A stretch of 64,000 nucleotides of DNA, from contig NZ_VJYI01000025.1 in NCBI RefSeq assembly GCF_008065375.1, forward strand, positions 93,538 to 157,537, in the 5' to 3' direction. Under the pieces are notes generated by a model, which made no database searches, had not been told where the DNA came from, and saw only the letters and a list, made by a program, of their open reading frames with translations. Source of the DNA: Nonomuraea sp. SYSU D8015. GTDB taxonomy: Bacteria; Actinomycetota; Actinomycetes; Streptosporangiales; Streptosporangiaceae. Positions 18,611 to 25,453 of the stretch are shown here, in pieces. Made by a program: the position numbers and the translations under genes. The stretch's first letter is position 1, and each line of letters begins with the position of its first letter.

Positions 18611-18722
18611 AGCGGGTCGAGGTCCATGGTCAGGCCTATTGGCACACGTAAATAGGTTGCTCTCCTCTGGGAAGGCCGTGCTACGGTTCAAATCGTTGAT
18701 CCACTCCAGATCCTGATCCGTT
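18611..18722 (+). ncRNA. Possible degenerate Y-RNA-like element
   Basis: The 5' strand AGCGGGTC pairs with GATCCGTT at 18715-18722 over 8 positions including wobbles. It continues inward as an imperfect stem (AGG, TC, TGG against CCA, GA, CCT). The 5' strand resembles the CGGGTCGAA box of the three clear elements, and the 3' strand carries ATCCG. Inside, CCTATT/AATAGG forms a hairpin, but no convincing T-arm or D-arm is present. It could be a decayed array member or chance. Confidence 0.28.
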
Positions 18723-18734
18723 GGGCTCGGAGCA

Positions 18735-18809
18735 GGTACGGGTCGAATGGCGTCGGTTATCTCTTTCTGCAAAAAAGATCACATCCGGTGCCGCTTTCAC
18801 ATCCGTACC
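18735..18809 (+). ncRNA. Y-RNA-like element 1 (short, no tRNA module)
   Basis: A 75-base stem-loop. The lower stem GGTACGGGT (18735-18743) pairs with ATCCGTACC (18801-18809). An internal loop has CGAAT on one side and GCTTTCAC on the other, and an upper stem pairs GGCGTC with GGTGCC (18787-18792). It has the shared 5' box CGGGTCGAA (18739-18747), GTCGGTTA at 18752-18759 and the 3' box CACATCCG (18798-18805). The 5' boxes resemble the Ro-binding strand of animal Y RNAs (GGTCCGAA ... GTTAT). The apical part is a simple A/T-rich hairpin, so this would be a minimal Y RNA. Confidence 0.72.
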
Positions 18810-18847
18810 CGCTCCCGGCTCGGCGGTCGCCGGTGCGGTTCGGTGAA

Positions 18848-18960
18848 GGCACGGGTCGAATCTGGTCGGTTACCAAAAGGTTCGACTCCTTTCTGGCCCA
18901 CCCCATGGGCCAGAATGCCCAGGTCGGCTGGGCGCCCGGCCGGAGCCCCACATCCGTGTC
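18848..18960 (+). ncRNA. Y-RNA-like element 2 with permuted tRNA-like module (YrlA type)
   Basis: A 113-base element. Lower stem: GGCACGGGT (18848-18856) with ATCCGTGTC (18952-18960). Internal loop: CGAAT against AGCCCCAC. Upper stem: CTGGTCGG (18862-18869) with CCGGCCGG (18936-18943). Between the strands lie a T-arm, AAAGG TTCGACT CCTTT (18876-18892), an acceptor-like hairpin CTGGCCCA/TGGGCCAG (18893-18913), and a D-arm-like hairpin GCCCAG GTCGG CTGGGC (18917-18933). This is the T-arm, closed acceptor, D-arm order known for YrlA RNAs that mimic tRNA. The boxes CGGGTCGAA, GTCGGTTA and CACATCCG are at the same spacing as in its neighbours. Confidence 0.8.
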
Positions 18961-18983
18961 CCCGGCAGGGCCGGCGAGCGTGG

Positions 18984-19123
18984 GGAGGGCGGGTCGAAGC
19001 CGGTCGGTTATCGCTTCGGGAGTGAGTGGTCCGGGTTCGAATCCCGGCGGATCGCCCCGTGCGACCTGTGGTGTAGCCGGTAGCACGCTTTATGGCCGGT
19101 CGGCGTCCCCACATCCGCCCTCC
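18984..19123 (+). ncRNA. Y-RNA-like element 3 with permuted tRNA-like module (YrlA type)
   Basis: A 140-base element. An 11-pair lower stem joins GGAGGGCGGGT (18984-18994) to ATCCGCCCTCC (19113-19123). The upper stem pairs GCCGGTCGG (18999-19007) with CCGGTCGGC (19096-19104). Inside are a small hairpin, a perfect T-arm CCGGG TTCGAAT CCCGG (19031-19047), an acceptor-like stem CGGATCGC/GCGACCTG with one mismatch (19048-19068), two bases, and a canonical D-arm GTGT AGCCGGTA GCAC (19071-19086) containing the GG of the D-loop. The boxes CGGGTCGAA, GTCGGTTA and CACATCCG are all present. It ends 51 bases before the start codon of the Ro60 gene. Confidence 0.82.
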
Positions 19124-19132
19124 CCTCCCCCA

Positions 19133-19168
19133 CACATCCGCCACCTGGGCGGGTCGAACCAGAGGAGG
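19133..19168 (+). promoter_or_regulatory. Ro60 leader hairpin made of both Y-RNA boxes beside the ribosome site
   Basis: The 3' box CACATCCG (19133-19140) is followed by the 5' box CGGGTCGAA (19150-19158), the reverse of their order in the Y-RNA elements. ATCCGCC (19136-19142) pairs with GGCGGGT (19148-19154). The ribosome site GAGGAGG (19162-19168) begins 8 bases after the stem. Binding of Ro60 or base-pairing with a Y RNA could block translation; that is inference. Confidence 0.6.
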
Positions 19169-19174
19169 CAATCC

Positions 19175-20854
19175 ATGGCCCGCAACCGCGATCCCCTCGC
19201 GAGCATTTCCGCTCACGCCACGCCCCAGACGCGGCCGCTGCCTGGCCGTACCGACCAGGTGCAGAACGCCGCGGGCGGCTACGCGTTCGCCAAGGACCTG
19301 TGGCGCAAGCTGGAGGACTTCCTCATCCTGGGCACCACCGGCGGCACCTACTACGTGTCGGAGGACCGGCTGACGGCCGAGAACGCCGGCGTGCTGTTCC
19401 AGGCGATCATCGAGGACGGCCCGCGCGTCGTGAGCCTGCTCACCAGCATCTCCACCGCGCGCCCACCCCGCGCACCCAAGCAGCGCCCGGCACTGTTCGC
19501 GCTGGCCGCCTGCTACGCCAAGGGCGACCCGGCCACCCGCCAGGCCGCCAAGGCGGCCCTGCCGGCGGTGGCCCGCACCACCGATCATCTCGCCCAGTTC
19601 TTCGGCTACTACAAGAACCTCGGCGGCAAGCCGACCGCCCGCGGCACCGCCCCGGTCATCGGCCGGTCCCTGCGCACCGCGCTCGCCTCCTGGTTCCTGG
19701 CCGGCAGCGCGGACGACGTCGCGTTCAAGGTGTGCAAGGCCCGCCAGCGCAAGACCCCGCAGGGCGAGGCGTTCGACCTGCGGGACGTCCTGCGCATCGC
19801 CCACCCCAAGGCCGACGGCCCCGAGCGGGCACGGCTGTTCGGCTGGATCGCCGGCAACGTCCCCGACGGACAGGCACGTGAGTCGCTGGCGTCGGTGGAC
19901 CGGTTCCTGACCGCCAAGGCCGTCACCACCCCGCGCGAGGCCGTCAGCGTCGTGACCGAGCGCAAGGTGCCGTGGGAGTTCCTGCCCGACGCCATGCTGC
20001 GCGAGCCTGCAGTGTGGGACGCGCTGGTCGACACGATCGGCATGACCGCGCTGCTGCGCAACCTGGCCCGCATGACCCGCATCGGCACCTTGCAGCCGGC
20101 GAACGACGCCACCCGGCGTGCCGTCGCCCGGCTCACCGACCGCGACGCGCTGCTGAAGGCCCGCATCCACCCCATGGACGCCTTCCTCGCCCTGCGCGTG
20201 TACGGCTCCGGCCGCGCCCAGCCCAACCCGCGCGCCGACGCCCAGACGTGGGCGCCGGTCCCGGCGATCCTGGACGCGCTGGAGGAGACGTACGAGCTGA
20301 CGTTCGGCGCCGTCGAGCCCACCGGCCGGCGGCTCCTCGTCGCCGTCGACTTCTCCGGCTCGATGTCGGGCCGCTGGTCGGGCGGCGTCGTCAGGGTGGG
20401 CGGCTCGCCGATCGGCTCGGCGTACGAGGTCGGCTGCGCGATGGCCGTCATGCTGGCCAGGATCGAGCGCGGGAACGTCCACGTCATCGACGTGGACACC
20501 AGCGTCCACGCCTCCAAGGTGACCCCGCGTACCAACCTGCGCGAGATCGCCTCCTGGCAGCCGTCCGGCGGCGGCACCGACCTGTCGCTGCCGTTCCAGT
20601 GGGCACGCGAGCAGCGCATGGCGGTGGACGGCATCGTCCTCTTCACCGACAACGAGACGTGGGCGGGCCGGATGCACGCCACGCAGGCGCTGGCCGCCTA
20701 CCGGCGCACGGTGGCCCCCGGCACCCGCGTCATCGTGGCCGCGATGACCGCCGCGGGCTACTCGATCGGCGACCCGCAGGACGAGGGCGTGCTGAACGTG
20801 GCCGGCCTGGACGCCTCGCTGCCGCTGATCGTCAACGGCTTCATCCGCAGGTAG
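19175..20854 (+). CDS. rsr: TROVE-domain protein, bacterial Ro60 (Rsr)
   Basis: A 559-residue ring-shaped RNA-binding protein. The N-terminal two thirds form the HEAT-like TROVE domain; NAAGGYAFAKDLWRKLEDFLILGTTGGTYYV is the classic start, with LTAENA and later DALLKARIHPMDAFLALRVYGSG. The C-terminal third is a von Willebrand A-like domain with an intact MIDAS: DFSGS at residues 392-396, GGGTD near 466 and FTDNETW near 488. GAGGAGG lies 6 bases before the ATG. Ro60 binds misfolded RNAs in its central hole and Y RNAs on its outer face, and in bacteria assists exonucleases in RNA turnover. The array of Y-RNA-like elements immediately upstream supports the assignment. A terminator follows. Confidence 0.95.
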   Translation: MARNRDPLASISAHATPQTRPLPGRTDQVQNAAGGYAFAKDLWRKLEDFLILGTTGGTYYVSEDRLTAENAGVLFQAIIEDGPRVVSLLTSISTARPPRAPKQRPALFALAACYAKGDPATRQAAKAALPAVARTTDHLAQFFGYYKNLGGKPTARGTAPVIGRSLRTALASWFLAGSADDVAFKVCKARQRKTPQGEAFDLRDVLRIAHPKADGPERARLFGWIAGNVPDGQARESLASVDRFLTAKAVTTPREAVSVVTERKVPWEFLPDAMLREPAVWDALVDTIGMTALLRNLARMTRIGTLQPANDATRRAVARLTDRDALLKARIHPMDAFLALRVYGSGRAQPNPRADAQTWAPVPAILDALEETYELTFGAVEPTGRRLLVAVDFSGSMSGRWSGGVVRVGGSPIGSAYEVGCAMAVMLARIERGNVHVIDVDTSVHASKVTPRTNLREIASWQPSGGGTDLSLPFQWAREQRMAVDGIVLFTDNETWAGRMHATQALAAYRRTVAPGTRVIVAAMTAAGYSIGDPQDEGVLNVAGLDASLPLIVNGFIRR

Positions 20855-20869
20855 GGAGCCTCCCCGAAA

Positions 20870-20901
20870 GCGCCCCATGTCTCTGACGAGAGATGGGGCG
20901 C
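20870..20901 (+). terminator. Terminator after the Ro60 gene
   Basis: GCGCCCCAT pairs with ATGGGGCGC, then after a two-base bulge CTCT pairs with AGAG around a GACG tetraloop. CTTGGTGTG follows. It begins 16 bases after the stop codon. Confidence 0.75.
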
Positions 20902-20904
20902 CTT

Positions 20905-21291
20905 GGTGTGGCGGCAGGCTGACCGCGTGGCGGCGAGTCCGCGGGCATCGTACGGCGCCAGATTTCGAGTCCCGTTCTGATGGCTTGTGCAGAGCGACAC
21001 TTTGACCCGCCTTGACGCCGTCGCCGCGGGAGTCGTTTGGCGGAGATGGCGCAGTTTTTGAGTCCAGAAGGCTTGAGGATTGTCGGCGACCATGTCATAG
21101 AGTGGAAGGGAGAACGTATCGAAGACCACGGATTCCGGCGTCACTGGTGACTCCCCAACAGTCATTCATAGGGCCGGAGGCTCCTTCTCAAGGTGAGAGC
21201 TGATAGAGACCCGTTCATCCCCTGAGAGATAATTCTTCAGCTCTCCCGAGTAGTCGCTTTGATGCGACATCACCGATGAGAGGAGACGCCT
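20905..21291. other. Gene-free interval before a small secreted protein gene
   Basis: About 390 bases. A minus-strand open frame of up to 135 codons overlaps the end of the Ro60 gene but has no ribosome site or family resemblance. GCCAGA...TCTGATGGC (20954-20983) can form a weak hairpin around a TTTCGAGTCCC stretch, not enough to call an RNA. The promoter of the gene at 21292 should lie near 21240. Confidence 0.35.
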
Positions 21292-21633
21292 GTGCGTCGC
21301 ACCACGCAGTCAATCATCGTCGGATCGGCATTGTTTGCCGCCGTCGCGCTGCCCGTCGGGGCGCCGGCCGCGGTCGGCCCGACCTCGGAGGCGCAAATCG
21401 CCTGGGCGATATCGCCGCCAGACGACTCGTCTCCTTACCAGAAGGGCTATGCCAAAGGGCTCTCTGAGGGGTACCAAGAAGGAGAGACACGGGCCCGGGA
21501 GCACTGTGCCGACATCCCGAGTTGGCCGAATTGGCCGCCGGGTGCCTACGGAGTCGGTTACGCCGATGGTTACATGCTGGGATGGAGCAGGGGGCTCGAA
21601 GACGGCAGGGCGAAATACTGCAGGCCCGCATAG
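21292..21633 (+). CDS. Small secreted protein
   Basis: A 113-residue exported protein. A signal peptide (SIIVGSALFAAVALPVGAPAA) is followed by an acidic, glycine- and tyrosine-rich mature region with the regular pattern YQKGYAKGLSEGYQEG and later YGVGYADGYMLGWSRGLEDG. These GY(x)2-3G repeats are visible but match no family I can name. Two cysteines (EHC and KYC) could form a disulphide. It starts at GTG 21292 with AGGAG 6 bases before it. A shared terminator separates it from a second secreted protein on the opposite strand. Confidence 0.75.
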   Translation: MRRTTQSIIVGSALFAAVALPVGAPAAVGPTSEAQIAWAISPPDDSSPYQKGYAKGLSEGYQEGETRAREHCADIPSWPNWPPGAYGVGYADGYMLGWSRGLEDGRAKYCRPA

Positions 21634-21649
21634 CCGGAGGGGGCACGGA

Positions 21650-21689
21650 GAAGGGCCCGGAGACACCACAAGCCGCCCCCGGGCCCTTC
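21650..21689. terminator. Bidirectional terminator between two convergent genes
   Basis: GAAGGGCCCGG (21650-21660) pairs perfectly with CCGGGCCCTTC (21679-21689), 11 base pairs with an 18-base loop. It follows the plus-strand secreted-protein gene by 16 bases and could also serve the minus-strand gene ending at 21770. Confidence 0.8.
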
Positions 21690-21769
21690 TACGTTTGAAT
21701 GGGCGCGGTCACGACCGGGCGGATGAACGCCCACGACGCGGTCGTCTCCGCGAGCAGCCGAGCAGACCG

Positions 21770-22228
21770 TCAGAAGTGCGGATCGAGAGCGCTGCCCCAC
21801 GTGTAATTGCCGTCGGAAGGTATCCGGAAATTGCAGATGATTCCATATGCCACGCCGGCGGTCTTGTGGGAGAGATAGCTGTCGATCCTATACCATCCAT
21901 CCCAGGGCCTCCCAGGCCAGATCTGCGAGGTCCAAATATACGTCCCCTCGATGATGGGCCCGGTGTAGGTCTCGCACGGGGCGCCGACATAGACCTCGGC
22001 GGGAGGATTGACATAAGTGAACCAGCCGTAATTGCCTCTGTCTCCCTCCAGCCAGATCTCGCGGCGCACCATGTCCATGGGCATCGAACTCAACGCCCAT
22101 TCCGCCAGCCATTGAGTCCTCACGTTGTATGCCGTTTCTGCGGCGTACGCCGTGCCGGTCGTGATCGGCGACATCATCATGATGACCGCCGCTGTGACCA
22201 GATAAAGCTTCCTGAATGTCGAGCGCAT
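21770..22228 (-). CDS. Secreted hypothetical protein
   Basis: A 152-residue exported protein. The signal peptide (KLYLVTAAVIMMMSPITTGTAYA) is cleaved near AYAAE. The mature part of about 120 residues is rich in Tyr and Trp (EGDRGNYGWFTYVNPPAEVYVG, WPGRPWDGWYRIDSYLSH) and has two cysteines, one in CETYTG and one in IICNFR, probably disulphide-bonded. It looks like a small beta-sandwich, but I recognise no family. AAAGAGG precedes the ATG. Codon use has more A/T than its neighbours, which may mean recent acquisition. Confidence 0.72.
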   Translation of the reverse strand: MRSTFRKLYLVTAAVIMMMSPITTGTAYAAETAYNVRTQWLAEWALSSMPMDMVRREIWLEGDRGNYGWFTYVNPPAEVYVGAPCETYTGPIIEGTYIWTSQIWPGRPWDGWYRIDSYLSHKTAGVAYGIICNFRIPSDGNYTWGSALDPHF

Positions 22229-22669
22229 GGAGCCTCTTTCCTGGTGCGAATCCTCGGGTCACGAGCGAACCAAGTAGCGGCTTGGTGTCGGCTACGAATC
22301 GCCCATGTCACTCGTCGCGTCGCTGGTCCGACGTAGGGATCGGCGAGGCGGATGATCATTGTCAGTGCCGCGGTCCACGGTGCCCGGTGGCGGTCGTGGC
22401 GGCGTTGGTCACGGTGTCATAGCACTGTGGGGCTTCGGGTGTCTGGTGCTTACGACGGGACGACTTTCCTCTACTGAGAGATGGTCGCTCATCGAGCGAG
22501 ACAAACCCAGGACAGCAACCGGACATTTCTGCGGACGTTGTGCTTGCCATCGTCTTGGCATACGTGGGGACGCCTTGTCGGTGCAGCGGCGGCATGCGGG
22601 ACCGTGCTCGTCGATGGGGAAACACCGTGCGCTGGACATTTCCCAGGAGCTAGGTAGCCCTTCAGCAGT
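22229..22669. other. Gene-free interval, no recognised element
   Basis: About 440 bases between two minus-strand genes. It should hold the promoter of the secreted protein ending at 21770. Short open frames here lack ribosome sites. I see no convincing hairpin or repeat. Confidence 0.4.
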
Positions 22670-25438
22670 TCAGCGCACCGCCACCTGGGACGCCGTCGTC
22701 CCGCCGGCGGACGCCTCCCATCCCGCCGCCACCGTCGCGGACGCGGCCAGGGCGCGGGTCAGGGGGACGGTCACGGTCGTCGTGCCCGCGCCGGGCACCG
22801 TGACCACGCGGCCGCCCGCCGTCCCCTGGGCGTCGCGGACGAAAAGGTGCGCCTTTCCTGCGGCACGGGCGTGGAGCGACACCCGCACCGCGTCCCCGGC
22901 GCGCGTCGCCGAGACGACCCGGCCACTCTCCGACGGCTTCGCCGCCGGTCCGCCGGCCAGCGGGAGGTGGATGCGGACGGCCTGTTCCAGCGACTGCGGC
23001 GAGTCCAGGCTGGACAGTGCGGTGTCGGGGATCACCGGATCCGGGACCGGCCGGTCGGCGGGGGGACGGTAGCCGGGCAGGGTCGCGATGCCCCACCGGT
23101 ACGGGTCGCCCTGCACGCCGCCCCACGTCGACCACCCGATCCGGGTCTGGCCGGTCTTGTCCTGGGTGTCGGAGTCGTACACGAGGATGTTGAGGCCGAG
23201 GTGCTCGGGGTCGACGGTGCCGGGCAGTTGCTCCAGCGGGATGGCCAGCTCCACCGTGTACTCGCCGGAGGCGGGCTTCGAGGCGATCCGCACGCCCGTG
23301 GCGGGGCCCTGGCGGTTGTCGGCGTCGCGCAGGGCGCACGGCGGGCCCGGTGTCGCGGACCCGGCGACATCAGAGTCGGCCGCGGACCCGGCGACATCAG
23401 AGTCGGCCGCGGACCCGGCGACATCAGAGTCGGCCGCGGACCCGGCGACATCAGAGTCGGCCGCGGACCCGGCGACATCAGAGTCGGCCGTCACCGGCAG
23501 CACCGCCACCTTGAAGGTGGTGGAGGTGTTCTCGGACGTGCCGCGCGGATCGAGGGTGATCTCCACCGCGTCGGTACGCCAGTGCCGCTTGCAGTCGGAG
23601 GCGGCCAGAGGCGTGCCGAGCACGTCGTCCTTCACCCGCACCGCCACGTACAGCGTGTCGTCGTGCCAGGCGAGCCTGGCCGTGCCCGAGCAGTCGGCGG
23701 CCGACGAGCACGCGGCCCCCTCCCACCGGCGGGAGAGGGCGAGCGCGGGGCCCGGGTACTCGGCGTCGTCCCCGTCGACGGCCGGCGCCGTGGCGGCGCG
23801 CGGGATCGCGGTCGCCGGGACGAGCTCCAGGGCGGGCCGGCCGGTGACCGTGCCGTCCACGGTGACGGTGTAGACGTAGTCGCCGCCCTCGTTGGAGGTC
23901 TTCAGCGAGGTGTCGGTGTTGGTGACGGTGAACGGCACCGTGGCCGAGGCCCCGGGGGCGAGGTCGCCGTACGCGGCCTCGGTCCGGTCGGCGGCGAACC
24001 CGGCGGGCAGGTCCACGCGTACGGTGCCGGAGCGGGTCGTGTCGCTCACGTTGGTCACCACGACGCCGACCTGCCGGGAGCCGCCGGACGGCAGCGTCAG
24101 CACGGGCGTGACCAGGCCGCGCAGCTGCGGCACGCCCACGTCGGCCACCCATTTCTCGTACTGGGCGACCTGGGGAAGCAGCTCCTGCCCGCCGCGCACC
24201 GGCGGACCGGCCTCGACCTGCCGGTCGGTGTAGCCGCGTCCGCGCTCGGTGGTCAGCACGGCCCCGATCCTGGTCCGGCCCGCCGCGCCGGCGGCCGGCG
24301 TCACCGTGAACGTGGCGGAGGCCCGCTTCCCGGCGGCGACCCGTCCCAGGTCGCCGGAGCCCTTGACGGTCCAGCCGTCGGGCACGCGCAGCGCCACGGA
24401 GGAGTGGCCCAGCGGCTCCCGGGCGGTCGCGGTCACGTCGACGGTGAAGGCCGTCCCTGCCCGGACGTCGAACGTGCCGGTCCGCAGGCCGAGCTGGGTC
24501 CCGAGGGGCACGGCCCCGCTCGCCCGGGTCAGCGCCCCGTCGAGGATCGCCGTGGGCGCCGCGGCGGCCGGGCCGCCCGGCTCCGGGAACGGCACCCGCG
24601 CGTCCACCTGGGTGAAGAAGTCGCAGCCGAGCTGGTTCGGGTCGGACGGCACGTCGGGGAAGACGGCCCAGCCCTGCGAGGCGTACGTGCGCTGGGCGTC
24701 CCGCTCGATCGCCGCCCACGTCCGGCCGCCCTGAGCGGCGGAGGTGCGCCCGCTCCACACGCCGTACACGTTCTGCGCCGGGTTGGCGGGCTGGAAGGAG
24801 GAGGCGCACGACGGCCCGGTCCGGGAGGTGCCGCGTCCGCCGCCGGTGAGGAGCCGGGCGGGGGCGAAGGGCCGCAGGCCCTCGCGGGTGATCTGCTCGG
24901 GGAACGCCTTGGGGTCGGCGGCGGCGTAGAACGCCTCGATGGCCAGCCGCGCGGCCTCCTGGTGGTTGCCGTGGTTGCCAGGGGTCGGCGCCGGGTCCAT
25001 GGTCAGCAGGATCTCGGGCCGGGTCTGGCGGACGACGCGGACGACCTTCTCCAGGGTGTCGCCGCCCCACACCTGGTCGGTCAGCGGTGCGCTCACCGTG
25101 TAGTAGAAGTCGACGTCGTCCAGGTTGAACACCTCGCGGACGCCGGCCTTGGCGACCGCCGTCCGCTCCTCGGCCTCGCGCAGCAGCCCGAGCGCCGGTC
25201 CCTCCTCGGGGCCGACGGCGTTGCCGCCGCCCTCGCCCCGGGTGACGGTGACGACGCCGGTGCGGACGTCGTGGTCCTCCTTCCACTGACCCAGCGTGGA
25301 CAGGGTGGACGCCTCGTCGTCGGGGTGCGCGCCGACGAACAGCGCGTCGAGGTCCACGGGCGCCGCCGCGGCCTCGGCCTCGGCCGTGGCAGGCACGGCG
25401 GGTCCCAGCATCAGCAGGGCGGCCATCAGAAGTCGCAT
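22670..25438 (-). CDS. Secreted PIG-L family deacetylase with C-terminal sugar-binding-like domain
   Basis: A 922-residue exported zinc hydrolase. The signal peptide is followed by VDLDALFVGAHPDDEAST (His38, Asp40, Asp41) and later NHGNHQEAARLAIEAFY, which supply the zinc ligands of PIG-L/MshB-type N-acetylglucosaminyl deacetylases. The middle has two beta-sandwich stretches of the NPCBM-associated type (LRVPDGWTVKGSGDLGRVAAG and VRVDLPAGFA). The C-terminal third resembles a CBM9/DOMON domain (RRWEGAACSSAADCSGTARLAWHDD in part, and IGWSTWGGVQGDPYRWG). A 9-residue unit ADSDVAGSA is repeated five times inside that domain. It is the last gene of an ABC-importer operon, 15 bases after the second permease, so it probably deacetylates the imported sugar outside the cell. 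Confidence 0.88.
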   Translation of the reverse strand: MRLLMAALLMLGPAVPATAEAEAAAAPVDLDALFVGAHPDDEASTLSTLGQWKEDHDVRTGVVTVTRGEGGGNAVGPEEGPALGLLREAEERTAVAKAGVREVFNLDDVDFYYTVSAPLTDQVWGGDTLEKVVRVVRQTRPEILLTMDPAPTPGNHGNHQEAARLAIEAFYAAADPKAFPEQITREGLRPFAPARLLTGGGRGTSRTGPSCASSFQPANPAQNVYGVWSGRTSAAQGGRTWAAIERDAQRTYASQGWAVFPDVPSDPNQLGCDFFTQVDARVPFPEPGGPAAAAPTAILDGALTRASGAVPLGTQLGLRTGTFDVRAGTAFTVDVTATAREPLGHSSVALRVPDGWTVKGSGDLGRVAAGKRASATFTVTPAAGAAGRTRIGAVLTTERGRGYTDRQVEAGPPVRGGQELLPQVAQYEKWVADVGVPQLRGLVTPVLTLPSGGSRQVGVVVTNVSDTTRSGTVRVDLPAGFAADRTEAAYGDLAPGASATVPFTVTNTDTSLKTSNEGGDYVYTVTVDGTVTGRPALELVPATAIPRAATAPAVDGDDAEYPGPALALSRRWEGAACSSAADCSGTARLAWHDDTLYVAVRVKDDVLGTPLAASDCKRHWRTDAVEITLDPRGTSENTSTTFKVAVLPVTADSDVAGSAADSDVAGSAADSDVAGSAADSDVAGSAADSDVAGSATPGPPCALRDADNRQGPATGVRIASKPASGEYTVELAIPLEQLPGTVDPEHLGLNILVYDSDTQDKTGQTRIGWSTWGGVQGDPYRWGIATLPGYRPPADRPVPDPVIPDTALSSLDSPQSLEQAVRIHLPLAGGPAAKPSESGRVVSATRAGDAVRVSLHARAAGKAHLFVRDAQGTAGGRVVTVPGAGTTTVTVPLTRALAASATVAAGWEASAGGTTASQVAVR
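23355..23489. repeat. Five perfect 27-base tandem repeats inside the deacetylase gene
   Basis: The 27-base unit, beginning GCGGACCCGG and ending AGAGTCGGCC, is repeated five times without change (23355, 23382, 23409, 23436, 23463). On the coding strand it gives ADSDVAGSA, so copy-number change keeps the frame. It lies in a loop of the CBM9-like domain. Confidence 0.95.
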
Positions 25439-25453
25439 GAACCCTCCGGAGGT

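Noticed and set aside
18410..19086. Minus-strand open frames across the Y-RNA array
   Set aside because: Their apparent peptides (for example ESNLLVTDQ) are reverse readings of the conserved T-arm and box sequences, not proteins.
19021..19087. Canonical tRNA gene containing the T-arm at 19031 and D-arm at 19071
   Set aside because: The T-arm precedes the D-arm and the acceptor strands are joined by a short loop, so no ordinary tRNA order exists. The Y-RNA explanation accounts for all strands.
20841..21165. Possible minus-strand gene, and a reversed Y-RNA box (GGCGGGTCAAAG, 21002-21013)
   Set aside because: The frame overlaps the Ro60 gene end and lacks a ribosome site. The box has a mismatch and no 3' partner.
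23355..23489. CRISPR array
   Set aside because: The 27-base units are contiguous and have no spacers. They translate in frame within a deacetylase gene.
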